Assembly (NCBI RefSeq): GCF_002095465.1 | Contig: NZ_MLFP01000008.1 | Coordinates: 140,281 to 204,280, forward strand | DNA length: 64,000 bases | Direction of reading: 5' to 3' | From: Pantoea rodasii | Lineage (GTDB): Bacteria; Pseudomonadota; Gammaproteobacteria; Enterobacterales; Enterobacteriaceae | In this document: piece after piece, positions 27,938 through 38,050 of the stretch | Layout of the letters: each line of letters opens with the position of its first letter | Position numbering within the stretch: the first letter of the stretch is position 1 | The notes under the pieces: generated by a model | Databases searched by the model: none | The model's input: the letters and a program-made list of their open reading frames with translations, nothing else | What the model was told of the DNA's origin: nothing | Made by a program: the position numbers and the translations under genes

Positions 27938-29430
27938 TTAGACAGTATGGGGAAACTGACAGATATACTTTGATATACGCCGGGCATCAGAGGGAGGAGA
28001 AAACAGGTATCCCTGAAACATCCAGACTCCCCTGTCCCGCATATAGTTAAGCTGAGCGGGGGTTTCAATACCTTCCGCGATCACGGGAATAGCCGTGGTT
28101 GCGGAAATATGCAGCACGCTTTCCAGGAGCGCTTCCCTCACTCCTCCTGCCATACTGTAGCCCGTGAAATCCTTATCTATTTTCAGGTAATCGGGATTCA
28201 GTTGAGTGATGCTGGAAAGATTAGAGTAACCTGTTCCGAAATCGTCTATGGCGATGCGCACGCCCGCTTCCCGTAACAGGGCTAATTTTTCAGATAGCTG
28301 CACCGTCAGGCTGAAGCTTTGACGTTCGGTAATCTCAGCAAGCACCTCCAGATTATTTTTACGCGCGTGTTCAGTGAATTTCAGCAATTCATTAAAGGCA
28401 TGTGGGCATTCCATAATGTCAGAAGTGATGTTCACAGCAAGATAGAGCCCCCTGTCGGAAAAATAGGTGAAGTCATCCCTCACCTTCTTCAGTAGCTGCG
28501 AAGTCAGATCCTTGATCATGCCACTTTGCTCAGCAAGAGGAATAAACAGCGCTGGCGGCGTTCCATGACCTGTTTTGCTGACACAGCGCATAAGAATTTC
28601 CACCCCGGCAACTTTGTTATCCCTGGTGCTGATAACGGGCTGATATACCGGGTAAAAACTTTTTTGTGCAGATAGTATCTTAAAACAAACCGCGGCGTAT
28701 TTATCAGTCCAGTACTGACATAGGTCAGCCAGCCTACAAGTAAACTGACGGCCAAAATAAAGAAAATGACTGCACGGCTCTTTAAAATAAGCTTCTGAAT
28801 GTTTATGGATTCAGATGATACAAGTACAAAAGGATAGTGTGTGTTTTCCCAGACATACCCCTGAGGGCTCAGCTCCATAAAATCCTGCAGGGGATAAAAG
28901 GCGGCATCAGGGGAAATATACCGCAATGCATCACGAACAAAGAAACCATTGATTGCCACGCCGGTGAGATAGGAGGGTGAGCTGAAGTACACCATGTAAA
29001 AAATGTAGCCGTCCTCCTGTTTCATCGTCGTATAAAAGGGAACGCGGCTTTCAGAATAGGAGATTGGCCTTAACGGCAGACTCCCTTCTAGTGAGGAGCA
29101 TCCTGTACTGTTTCTCGAATAAACATTAATGGAACGTATGTGAGGATTGACCGCAACAATGTGGCGTAGCCGCCGGAGTGTTTTGTCCGTGCACAGCTGA
29201 CCTGCAAGAGGATCCAGAGAGCGGCTGGCGGTTTCTGCCTCACGGTAAAGCGAGGAAACGTAGTCGCTGGCCCGCTGATTTTTAAGTTCTCTCTCCTCAG
29301 TATCCGCATTAATGGCATAGCTCAGGACGGTCATAACTCCGGCGCAGAACAGAACCAGCGTTGTCAGGATGGCTGTGAACACGCGGGCGTACGTCCGTAT
29401 AATTGTGAGAAATTCGTTGTCTGAGTTCAT
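27938..29430 (-). pseudogene. CSS-motif EAL c-di-GMP phosphodiesterase, one-base frameshift
   Basis: A membrane phosphodiesterase of the YjcC/YlaB type in two frames. The first (29430 down to about 28665) has a membrane segment (VFTAILTTLVLFCAGVMTVL), a periplasmic sensor with the CSS motif (STGCSSLEG) and partner Cys (GQLCTDK), then a second segment. The second carries the EAL domain: VEILMRC, AVNITSDIM, AEITERQ, IDDFGTGYSN, LKIDKDF and AEGIE, all metal and catalytic residues present. The break is in the T run at 28660-28665 (A6 on the coding strand). One extra A gives LHKKSFYPVYQPVIS and a protein of about 497 residues. In this family the CSS disulphide state, set by DsbA/DsbB, controls activity and proteolysis. 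Confidence 0.85.
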
Positions 29431-30066
29431 CCCTTCAGATCCAAGTCCTGTTAATAAAGAACATATTTTAACTCGGCAGCCAGCCTTTACCTGCAAATTT
29501 CAGGCTGAAGCGCTGGCACGGTGAAGAACATGCGCGGCTCTGAATCTAAGGAATTTTCTTTACACACGTTTCGCTCTGGATGACAAGCCTGAAGGGAATA
29601 AGCCCGAAATTGATTGAGCAAAGCAATTGATGTACTTCCGTCATTCATCGACGAATGCATTCCATGCCCGTAAATTCATCTCCTAATCCCGCGTCAAAAC
29701 GTGAACCGTCATCCCGTAATTTTACCGCTTCGCATGCAAACATTTTGAGCCAGGCTATCCTCATACTGTCGCTTCTACTTCCCTGTACTAACGACAAACT
29801 CCGATTGATCATGATTCGCACTCTTTGTGCAAGCCCGGACACCACCACTGCCGGGCTTTTATTTTTGTACTTATCACTTCAAATCAGTACCAAATCTTCT
29901 AATCATTACAGTAAATACTTATCATCGATCATTTTATGATCAGGTGGTATTTTGTTGCTATTATAGCGACGTACACATATACACACAGCAAGCGTTATGG
30001 GTATGAGATGAATTTCCCATTGAACGAATTTATGCCTGTTGAACACAGGCTTTTTGTGTAAGCCAG
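29431..30066. other. Intergenic stretch with a lone terminator
   Basis: No supported gene. A short plus-strand frame leads into the terminator at 29831-29867, so a small RNA or attenuator is possible. Confidence 0.3.
29831..29867 (+). terminator. Rho-independent terminator without an obvious gene
   Basis: An AAGCCCGG/CCGGGCTT stem with a 12-base loop and a T-rich tail. Nothing recognisable is upstream on this strand; the preceding hydrophobic frame at 29740-29860 might be a leader peptide. Confidence 0.65.
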
Positions 30067-30282
30067 CTATAGATTTCTCTGATTAGCTTTGTGCTGGCTC
30101 AAAAGGTCAAGAACAACATCTACTGCGAGATGATAATCATCGCCTGCAAAATTATTTCTGACCACCTCTGTCAAAGATTCCTTCGTGAGCTCTTTCTGCC
30201 CTTCAAGTATCAGCATTAGCGCATGCCCCAACACCCCAATTACACGGGAATGTAGATTTTCAAAGTACTTTGCGTCTTGCAT
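30067..30282 (-). CDS. Small YmgA/AriR-like connector-family protein
   Basis: A 71-residue protein from ATG 30282, with AAGGGG 6 bases upstream. It reads MQDAKYFENLHSRVIGVLGH, then ALMLILEGQKELTKESLTEV, then DDYHLAVDVVLDLLSQHK. The order of a G-x-A/L helix, a short E-G-x-x-(L/I)T link and two more helices fits the YmgA-type fold, although the GEA signature is GHA here. It is not in a pair. Assignment rests on pattern, so moderate confidence. Confidence 0.55.
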   Translation of the reverse strand: MQDAKYFENLHSRVIGVLGHALMLILEGQKELTKESLTEVVRNNFAGDDYHLAVDVVLDLLSQHKANQRNL

Positions 30283-31408
30283 AACACACCCCTTGAGTAA
30301 GAATCATCTCATTCAGTTTATAACAACCAATGAAAACCGGAGTGTTAGTTCAGCTCGTAAGCAAAAACTCAAAAATAGACTAATATTTACGGATCCTGAC
30401 GGCTTAACAGCCGTTGAGGTGATGCTCTTACTCTTAGTGGAAATGTTTGGCACAGGATTGTGGCCAGCCCGGGTGATTGGATTTCCCCGGGCTTTTATTT
30501 GTGAAATTTATAATGGCGAATCATCCTCCTCCCCGCCGTGCGTGGCCACATCCTCTCAGGCACGATCACTGAGCCATTCATCTACCTGTCAGACCATCAT
30601 CAGTGATGATTTAACGCGATTGTACCCATTAATACTTGCTTGAAAAATTCAGACGATCTCTAGCTGCAGCCTGATGTTAACGATGCAGCTTTGACCGTTT
30701 CACTCATCCGGGTAACCGTCCCGCAGTTAACATAGAACGATTTAACGTTTGTCCGTCAAATGCCACCATTTGGGTTCAAAATCTGAAAGATTCACTCATC
30801 ACAATATGTCGTTGATGCTTAGTGGAATGGAGTTGTGTGCATCTTGATCCACATGCTGGCGTCACGCAGGGAGCACTGCCGTTTGTAACATTTAAGCACG
30901 ACAATAAAATCGTTGTGGTAAAGGACTTTGTAGAGGCCTGAAAAATAAGATGATTTATTTTACCTCCTGACTTTTTACAGGCGGCATATAAGAAACTTAA
31001 ACTTAATCAGCAACGTATTGTTGTCTTGCCATGGAGAAGTGATGAAAAACTCATAAGGTGGGATGTTCATCATAACAAGACTGGTTACACTGACGGGTTG
31101 CCAGCATGGAAGTAAGCAGCATTTAGTCTATAAAGAGTAAATCAGATCTTATTGATTAATTTGCGCTAAAATCATTCTTCACTTTTATTACGCCAGTTGA
31201 AGCGACATGCTGAATTTATCCGTTGTTCGCAGTCGTTGAGCAATCGGTGCTCTGGTCCCCGTTAATCAGAAGCTGCTAAGAACAATAAATATTATTCTGA
31301 AAACTCAATTAAACCCCAAGGTTGTGGGGGGTATTTTTAAAGCGACCTTATTTAAATTAATGAATTGGTTTGGAGAACAGCCCACATTAAGTAGGGCCTT
31401 AACGGAGA
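30283..31408. other. Long stretch without a supported gene
   Basis: It includes the terminator at 30466-30500. A leucine-rich short frame precedes that terminator. The remainder to 31408 shows no coding signal. Confidence 0.35.
30466..30500 (+). terminator. Rho-independent terminator without an obvious gene
   Basis: An AGCCCGGG/CCCGGGCT stem with a 12-base loop, then TTTATTT. Similar in stem sequence to the one at 29831-29867. Confidence 0.65.
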
Positions 31409-31774
31409 TCATTGACCACTTGGTGGAGTTGAATCTTTAGATATTGTCACACCCGCCAACTCGCTGAGGCCTTCGTGATTAATCTCCTCATCCGCCCCGT
31501 CGACTGCACGAGAGATGGTAAGGAGATTTTGAAATTCACTGAGTAAAATTGCAGCATCGGACTTAAGAACATCATCTGTATCGGCTGATTCAATCACAGT
31601 ATTAATTGCTTTGTTGGCAGCCTCAATCATTGAGGTCACACCACCCTGTTTACTTACAGCCAGAACGAGCGCACTAATCAGAAGAGATTGCGCCTCAACA
31701 CGAGCAGTTAATTGTTTCATATTCGCATCGATCTGTGAGATTTTAGCAAGCATACTCAGAACCACATTTTTCAT
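31409..31774 (-). CDS. Hypothetical helical protein
   Basis: A 121-residue protein. ATG at 31774 (MKNVVLSMLAKISQIDANMK) is chosen since AAAGGAG lies 8 bases upstream; an ATG two codons earlier is too close to the site. It is strongly helical, with coiled-coil-like spacing in KISQIDANMKQLTARVEAQ and a hydrophobic patch LLISALVLAVSKQGG that is too short and mixed for a sure membrane segment. No family recognised. Confidence 0.55.
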   Translation of the reverse strand: MKNVVLSMLAKISQIDANMKQLTARVEAQSLLISALVLAVSKQGGVTSMIEAANKAINTVIESADTDDVLKSDAAILLSEFQNLLTISRAVDGADEEINHEGLSELAGVTISKDSTPPSGQ

Positions 31775-31893
31775 AACCATTGCTCCTTTAAAAGGCTGAT
31801 TTTAACTTTTGAAGCCATGGCTGCCAACTTCAAGGAACTGAAAAAATTCAACAGTATCAACTTTCGCATTGTCACAGTTAAATAAACACATAA

Positions 31894-32190
31894 TTACAAT
31901 AAGTTAGAAATTGAGTGAGATTCAATCATACTCATCCAGAACTTCATTTTTCTGGCCTCAACTAAAACGAGTGGGCACTTCTTCACTTTACAGGCCTGAG
32001 AATATGCCAGTTCACATACATCACAGAGGCCGCTAACTTCTGATTGATATTCGTACTCCATGTAATAGCGGAATTTTCCTCCGCACGAATTTATCCTCCA
32101 GAATCGTAAAGGTCGAAGTAATTCATCAAGCTGCCTGAAAGTCAGGCCCGTTGGGTTATGAAAACCCACTCTCACGCGATATACAGTCAT
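31894..32190 (-). CDS. Hypothetical Cys-containing protein
   Basis: The frame is open from 32274, but MTVYRVRVGFHNPTGLTF at 32190 has GGGA about 10 bases upstream and gives 98 residues. A CDVCELAYSQACKVKKC segment holds four Cys in an arrangement that could bind a metal. Aromatic-rich (FRYYMEYEY). Not recognised. It lies upstream of the gene at 31409-31774 on the same strand with a 120-base gap. Confidence 0.45.
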   Translation of the reverse strand: MTVYRVRVGFHNPTGLTFRQLDELLRPLRFWRINSCGGKFRYYMEYEYQSEVSGLCDVCELAYSQACKVKKCPLVLVEARKMKFWMSMIESHSISNLL

Positions 32191-32424
32191 GAGTTGATAA
32201 TCCCTAACTCTCTGTTTTTTTTCAAGCCAGTAATAAGTCTCACTGTGATAGGAAATACCTGACCAGGCCGCCACTGAGCGGGGATTTTTCTCACCTGCCT
32301 ACCTCTTTTGCCAGCACGATGGCGCAAGCGCAGTGGTACCTGCTTGTCTGCCCGACAAACCTGCAGTTGTGTGGGGAAAGGATCTCCGGGCAGTGACGCA
32401 GAAAACGTATCTGATTCTGAGGCT

Positions 32425-32461
32425 CAGCTGTTAAACACAATGATAATGTGTTTAACAGCTG
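32425..32461. repeat. Perfect 15-bp inverted repeat
   Basis: CAGCTGTTAAACACA at 32425-32439 and its exact reverse complement at 32447-32461, separated by ATGATAA. There is no T run, so it is not a typical terminator. It could be an operator, a replication or cruciform site, or a phage-like site. Confidence 0.75.
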
Positions 32462-33189
32462 CCCAAAGCCGTTCCAGGTATGAATACGGCGGCGGAATAA
32501 TAGCAATACTATGCGGTGAAGCGGAAATCACCAGGGTGAACCGCTTTTCAGTGAACACGTCACCACGTGCACCTCTCCACAGTAAAAAGACAACGCCCTG
32601 GCAGCAGTTAAACCCTTAGCCGATAAATACCGGACATCCCTCTGCTACCCTGACGTAATTCTGGGCGTTTACACTCTATATGAGAGTTTAAAGCAACAGC
32701 GCACAGATCGAGATTTTATCCAGGCACGCTGATCGCACTATCCCTTATGAACAGCAAAGCTGGAACACAGCAGCCCGAGTGATAAATTAACCCGGTAACG
32801 AACATCAATGTTTTACCACGCAGGCTCAATCAACTCCTGGCCGATCTCACAGAAGCCTCAGCCAGTTTTTGATTCCCAACGTTCCTGGAAGTATGGCCGA
32901 AGGTGCTGGATTAAAATCCAGAACCCCTGCTTGTTGGATAGCCTAAAAGCAGGAGTTCACTTCAGATGGCAGGGTTTTTGGCTGGAGGCCTCACCAGGCA
33001 CCCCGTGCTCATGTAATAAAATGACGCCATACTGAAGAAAAATCCCATAGTTGAATCATAAGGAGTGGAGCTCAATAGGCTGGTCTGCCAGATCGCAGAG
33101 GCACTTATGGGAATCGGGATACAGGATCGTGTCATGGCGCTCCAGAGAGACCATTCACGTGCTGGCTAATAGATGCGATGATAGGAGGC
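32462..33189. other. Stretch without a supported gene
   Basis: Short plus-strand frames (32808-33035, 33051-33305) lack ribosome binding sites and family signatures. Confidence 0.35.
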
Positions 33190-33479
33190 TCAGTACTTGC
33201 GGCTGGCCTCATTTGAAATGGAGTCAAGCAATCTGCCCGTCCCGCTGCGGGTTTCATCCGCCCTATACCGTCTCCGTTCGCCTTGTGCTGATAGCGCTCT
33301 TTTGATTGCCCGAATAGCGCAAAATGTTACCTTTTTTCTTCTGTCATCATTTTCCGTTATCAGCATGGATTGTAGCTTCATGAGAGCGATGATGATAAAG
33401 GCGCGTCCCCTTCCAGCAATTCTATCGAAGCCTCACCGATGATCGCATCGCTCTGTTTTTCTTCATCGTCGCTGTACAC
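33190..33479 (-). pseudogene. YmgA-like connector-family gene, frameshifted
   Basis: From GTG 33479 the first frame reads MYSDDEEKQSDAIIGEASIE and LLEGDAPLSSSLS before a TGA. The family then continues one frame over as MKLQSMLITENDDRRKKVTF and CAIRAIKRAL. The second part closely matches the intact YmgA-like protein at 23765 (LQLESILMTENDARRK). One base inserted near 33380 joins them into about 96 residues. It is not paired with an AriR-like gene. It may be a relic of the amplification of this family. Confidence 0.7.
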
Positions 33480-33665
33480 AGCATTTCACTTGTTCTGATA
33501 GATAATACGCCTGAACTGGCATCGCGCGGGTAACTTCTTCCCGGTGAGCTTGTTTTTCAGATTGTTCATCAGAGCATTTGTAAGAGATTATTCATCCAGT
33601 TGCAGCGCCGCTTGAGTCAACAAAGGTTTGGCGGTAAAACATTATGATAATCAGCGGAGGTTGAA

Positions 33666-33899
33666 ATGTATAAATACCTAATCATCTATCCTGACCACTT
33701 CGAAACTTACCTGTCCGATGAAATTTTTCGACAAACCCAAGTGATTGAGATAAATGGATCAAAGTTCACTTCAGAGGTTCATCACTGCGATAATGATGGA
33801 CCCTATGGCGTGCTGATTAATGAATGCAATCCAGTAGGCCATTCCAGGATAATGGAAGTCATCAGAAGGGCCAATGTCCAGCCACTTCCAGTGGTTTGA
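33666..33899 (+). CDS. Hypothetical small protein
   Basis: A 77-residue protein, MYKYLIIYPDHFETYLSDEI, with GGAGG 5 bases before the ATG. Mixed alpha/beta with an acidic central region and a C-terminal helix (SRIMEVIRRANVQ). No membrane segment, signal peptide or known motif. Confidence 0.5.
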   Translation: MYKYLIIYPDHFETYLSDEIFRQTQVIEINGSKFTSEVHHCDNDGPYGVLINECNPVGHSRIMEVIRRANVQPLPVV

Positions 33900-34040
33900 A
33901 GGGTCCCCAGGCTGTTCCCCGGAGACAATAACGCCATAATATAAACCTGCATTCCAGATGGCGTTGCGTTTAAAAAAGGACTTGCCGGTTTTCACCCTGA
34001 AGTAAAGATTCAACAGTCAGACAAATAAAGGTAGAACTTT

Positions 34041-34325
34041 ATGGAGACTTTTGGTGTTACAGATATGTTTCGACCAGGTAGCTGCACCAGACAGGTGCAG
34101 CTACTGGTGGATGGGGAAGTGAGCAAAAAAATTTATATCCTTTCAGGTCAGGGTAGCCAGCATGAAAACGTTCATAACGTTGAGATACTGGAAAGAACTC
34201 ACGGTGAGTGGCGTATGGCTATTTGTACATCAGAGACTATGTTAATAAGTAATCTAAACGATGCCTTAGCACCAAAGCGATTTATAAAGGCAGATTCTCT
34301 GTTAAGTATTAATTACCGCCAATGA
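34041..34325 (+). CDS. Hypothetical small protein
   Basis: A 94-residue protein, METFGVTDMFRPGSCTRQVQ, with AAAGGTAG about 9 bases upstream of the ATG. Beta-rich pattern. Not recognised. Same strand as the gene at 33666, 141 bases downstream. Confidence 0.45.
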   Translation: METFGVTDMFRPGSCTRQVQLLVDGEVSKKIYILSGQGSQHENVHNVEILERTHGEWRMAICTSETMLISNLNDALAPKRFIKADSLLSINYRQ

Positions 34326-34619
34326 ATCGTTTTGTATTTTCTGCAATCTGAATAAATGACGCGCATGGATATCAGCGACGGATACGTCATGAACGCTGAA
34401 CAGTATCTGACATACTTCAGGAGAAGAGAACCAATCCAGGATGGAAAAAATACAGAAAGGGAACATCTCTCGCTGGGCGGAAATTACACGAACTTATCCA
34501 GATAATGACGGGCCTGATTCATTTGGATGTTCTGCTTTCAGATATGCAGGTCTTGCAAGCAATGTCACAAAAAATAAACAGGGAATGATTACACTGTAAA
34601 AAAGCATTTGAGGGATTGA

Positions 34620-34853
34620 ATGAAAAAACTCATACGCGGTGACAAAGAGCCAGCCCACCTGGTCGCGGCCAGCAAAGCACTCGAAGCACATCAAGCCAGG
34701 TATGGCGACGGTAACAAGCATCACCCTATCAAATATTCTATTGCCTATCGCGGCAAACACTATCAAGTTGAAGTCATCACGCGACGTAACACTATGGCAG
34801 CGACGGTGATCACAGGAGCCCGCAGCCTTGTCCGATTATCAGATTTCGCATAA
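34620..34853 (+). CDS. Hypothetical small basic protein
   Basis: A 77-residue protein, MKKLIRGDKEPAHLVAASKA, with GAGGGA 5 bases before the ATG. A helical N-terminal half is followed by beta-like IKYSIAYRGKHYQVEVITRR. Basic, so nucleic-acid binding is possible but unproven. The minus-strand frame at 34494-34766 with membrane-like stretches is its shadow. Confidence 0.5.
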   Translation: MKKLIRGDKEPAHLVAASKALEAHQARYGDGNKHHPIKYSIAYRGKHYQVEVITRRNTMAATVITGARSLVRLSDFA

Positions 34854-35209
34854 TTACCCCACCAGTTACGGCTCAGGAAGCAGTACGAAAGGAGCTTAAT
34901 CAGTTGTTTTCACGACTCCTGAATTTAAAATACAAACCGAAGATATGGTTATCAGGCGTCGACAAATCTACACTTCAGATCGCGTCATTATAAGGACTAT
35001 GCTCTGCAGGGAAAGGCAACAATTGAAGGGAAACCTTTAAAAAAATCCCGCAACCTGACCAGGTATGCCGGGCGGAAAGATCAAAAGAAATTCGCGACAA
35101 GTGAAATCGCCGAAAGATAGTAACACTGTTGAATAAAGAAAGAATGAATTATACTAATCCTGACGATTAGAAATTAAAAATTCACAACCGTGATTATATG
35201 AAATGTCGG
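34854..35209. other. Stretch without a supported gene
   Basis: No reading frame with a start signal or recognisable product. Confidence 0.35.
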
Positions 35210-35243
35210 CAAAAAAAAGCCGCCCTATCTGAACAGAGCGGCA
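35210..35243 (-). terminator. Rho-independent terminator, minus strand
   Basis: A GCCGC/GCGGC stem is flanked by eight A residues on the plus strand (T run on the minus strand). It lies about 70 bases past the stop of the frame at 35312-35482. Confidence 0.6.
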
Positions 35244-35311
35244 TAGCAATGCGGATTTCAAACATGAGTCTTTTTAGAATAACGAAAAGGATAGCCAGTA
35301 ACAGCATTACG

Positions 35312-35482
35312 TCAAGTTACATCGTTATTTTTTTGTGGCCTGCTACGTTTACCCTGACAGATGGACGTTAACTTTTTCTGCTGCGCCTGCTCGTTATAAC
35401 TCTCAAGTAATTTATGGCTCTCTTCCTTCAGGCGAAAACGTTCCTTCTCCCTGACCCGGTCACCTCCCTGAAAATATTCCAC
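35312..35482 (-). pseudogene. C-terminal remnant of a charged protein
   Basis: The frame from 35482 reads MEYFQGGDRVREKERFRLKE, then ESHKLLESYNEQAQQKKLTS and ends KNNDVT. It looks coding, being strongly charged and coiled-coil-like, and a terminator follows. No credible start or ribosome binding site exists, and a stop lies just upstream in frame. A short frame with a good GGGAGAGAA site (MKQAPKHFRTMPL, near 35600) lies upstream and may be its broken beginning. The family is not recognised. Confidence 0.35.
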
Positions 35483-35489
35483 GATGCCA

Positions 35490-37432
35490 GGCTCAATCAG
35501 CGCTACTCATGTGGTGGGCTTCATACGTTCCGGAATAGTTGCTCTTTACTGCATCAGGGCATCAGGGGCATCGTGCGGAAATGTTTGGGTGCCTGCTTCA
35601 TTTCTCTCCCGTTCAACATTTCTACTAACGCTAAAAGGGTTGAACGCTCCTGTAATCAGGGTTACGGGCATTTATTATAATTCAGACCCATTCTGAACTT
35701 GAAAAGTTGGTGGCAAGTGATAAAAAATCATGAAATATCAGCCATCTCTTTAAGAAACGCGCACCTGATTAATAATGCCTGCATAAAAGGATTTCGCAAT
35801 GGGTTTCAATGGGTTTCAATGAAATCAAGATCGTTACATACTTATATCATTAAAGTATTTTTGTTAAAAAATACAACATGATGCAATAGCTATCTTACTA
35901 TTTCCCGACGGGGTGAGAACGGCAAAAACAGTAGACATGCTATCTAAGTTTATTGCTACGTCAACGTTATGCGAAGAGAAAAATCCGGGCCGGATTTGAC
36001 CAGTCTGGCCCTTTTAATCACTTTTTCTGATGTCGCTGCAACCGCATGAATCTTGAATCTGCCACATAGTCATACTTCACCCGGTTAACGTTATTGTTGT
36101 CAGATACCAGCATCCGAAAATCCGGTTGAAAAGGTTATTCAAGTTGTGTCTGATAAGTAAGTGTCAGTGACTGTTTTTCAACAGTCACTGGCCTGAACAC
36201 ATCATTCACTGCCTGCCAAAAAGGAATTTAAGGATCAAAGAGAGCCTGAATTACCTCTTCATAATGAAGAATTATCATTCGGCTGGTGTACACCTGGCCT
36301 AACTAGTACGTATCGTCTGTGTAAGAAAAGGCAGATGGAGTCTGCTGATAATATGGACGTCAGTGATATTTTTCCCTTTTATGTACCCGATGATATGGTG
36401 TGCAGATGTATCAGACAAATGGGCGGATTCTCAGTTTACTTAATCAGCACGGTGGTGCTAAGTGCGGCCTGTTGCTACGTATAAATATGATGATGTGGCA
36501 GATTTTCAGTATAAACAATCGTCGTAGAATGTCTTGCGGGTTGTGAAGGGATCAGACTGATAAATGATTTTCTTTGAATGAAGCCCGGCTGCGGAACGCC
36601 GGGCAACAATGTAAAGCAGGAGGCCGCCTCTCCGCGGCCTCCGACTCACCTTTATCATAGATGTAGTCGAGGAATTCTGCCTTAACTTTTTTTCCGCTGT
36701 CTCAGCCGTTAAATTCAATTCTGCATTTGCTTACCCGCCTGTCTCCTGCCACATATATCCCTATTAATACTTTGCATAAAACAGCTCGTATCAGGAGAGG
36801 ATGTCACATGGCAACTCACGTACCGGATGCGGGTCACAAAACGTGCAGAGTACGCACACAGCCGGAACCTGCTCAGCTCCTTTTTGCGCCACGCCGATGG
36901 GGGCAGCTGGCAGCCTGAATGTTGACGGCGACATCATGGTGTTTGAGGGGGCCGGAGAGACTTAACGCGATGACATTGTTGACGCCTGAACGAACGGTGA
37001 GTTCACGGATACGCACCTCCAGTTGCATCTCCCTCTCTCCATACTCCCGATGAATTGCTATCCTTTATCAGGATAAACGTCAGTTGCTCGATATGATGAC
37101 CGGTATCTTCAGCCGCAGTAGTGTGTGCGCAAGTGATATTCCCAGACCGGCCTAAAATCGTTTCAATCGAGTCAGAAGGGCTGCGTCAGACATTTAGACA
37201 AAAATACATGTTGTAGTGATGAAATTCATACTGTTCGCCAGAATCACACGTTCTGGTAAGTGATGTGAGATTACAAAATCTCATTGTGAAATTGCTCATG
37301 AAATTTTTCAGAAGTAAATATTGAGATGCACAGACCATCGGTACTGGGTCAGTTTGATTCCACCCGTATACGATCTCTGTTTGTATCACGCAGAAATTCT
37401 TTTACTTCTATACAGGCAGGCCTAATGTATTG
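35490..37432. other. Decayed region with hairpins
   Basis: No gene is supported over nearly 2 kb. Hairpins are visible: a plus-strand terminator-like GGGCC/GGCCC stem with T run near 35986-36016, a CAGTGACTG/CAGTCACTG hairpin near 36167-36192, and GC-rich stems near 36590-36650. The frame at 36727-36918 is probably noise. Confidence 0.4.
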
Positions 37433-37532
37433 TCGCTGTTAGCCGATAAATAATGTGTGCCTCATCAGGGTACACATAACCGATACTGCGACTGATTGTG
37501 CTTATGGCTTCCTGCCGGGAGCCATTTTTTTA
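37433..37532 (+). ncRNA. Candidate small RNA with terminator
   Basis: A promoter-like pair (TTTACT at 37401-37406, 16-base gap, TAATGT at 37423-37428) is followed about 25 bases later by a hairpin with arms ATGTGTGCC and GGGTACACAT (37454-37478). After a 25-base single strand comes a second hairpin, ATGGCT/AGCCAT (37504-37525), with seven T residues. There is no open reading frame inside. The layout is that of an enterobacterial Hfq-type sRNA of about 100 bases. Not recognised as a named sRNA. Confidence 0.4.
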
Positions 37533-37879
37533 ATTACACTGGCTGCACAGATAATTTCTGACCCGAGCCTTGCGCCTGCCACGGCTGGTGCTGGCGCCTG
37601 TTCAACGCTTTGTCAGATCTGCAGGTAACTAAACAGGAAGAAACAATATTTCGTTAAACAATCAGGAAGAAATTCTGGTGACAGGGTTGAAATGTTTTAC
37701 AGTAAGATAAACTGCAGCCATCGTGATGGCCCATCTTTTGTAAAAACAGGGTCCAGTCAGTCCATGAAACGTTAACGATATAAACCAACTTATTTGCGGA
37801 ACTGCTCTATCGGATTAACCACCTTATTTTTTATCAGCGATTCAGAGTAGAACGTTAAGCCCGGCCCGCCTTGCAGCGA

Positions 37880-38050
37880 TTACTGACTTTCATATCGCTC
37901 AACATTCTGCTCGGCCTCTTCAAGTTCTGACATCAGAGCAGCAAGGTCCACCATGCCAGCCGCCGGGTTGCGACTCGCGCGCTGGTACCGAAGCCTGAGC
38001 GCACTAAGGCGTATCAGCGCTTCCCGGTAGGGTGTGGCACCGTTTTTCAT
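37880..38050 (-). CDS. Small hypothetical protein
   Basis: A 56-residue frame, MKNGATPYREALIRLSALRL, RYQRASRNPAAGMVDLAALM, ending SELEEAEQNVERYESQ, with AAGGAG 9 bases before the ATG at 38050. Helical and charged, with no membrane segment. The clean ribosome binding site and regular amphipathic pattern support a real gene. Family unknown. Confidence 0.55.
   Translation of the reverse strand: MKNGATPYREALIRLSALRLRYQRASRNPAAGMVDLAALMSELEEAEQNVERYESQ

Noticed and set aside
28655..28670. Programmed -1 frameshift in the EAL gene at the A6-G tract
   Set aside because: The A run is not in the phase of a canonical X-XXY-YYZ slippery heptamer for the upstream frame, no stimulatory hairpin is evident, and the same one-base lesion occurs in many other genes of the window.
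29655..29939. Hydrophobic frame as a type I toxin gene
   Set aside because: There is no ribosome binding site, no match to Ldr, Ibs, TisB or Hok patterns, and no antisense RNA promoter seen.
36727..36918. Frame starting within 36.7-36.9 kb as a secreted Hcp-like or toxin protein
   Set aside because: No family signature could be placed and the sequence around it is decayed.
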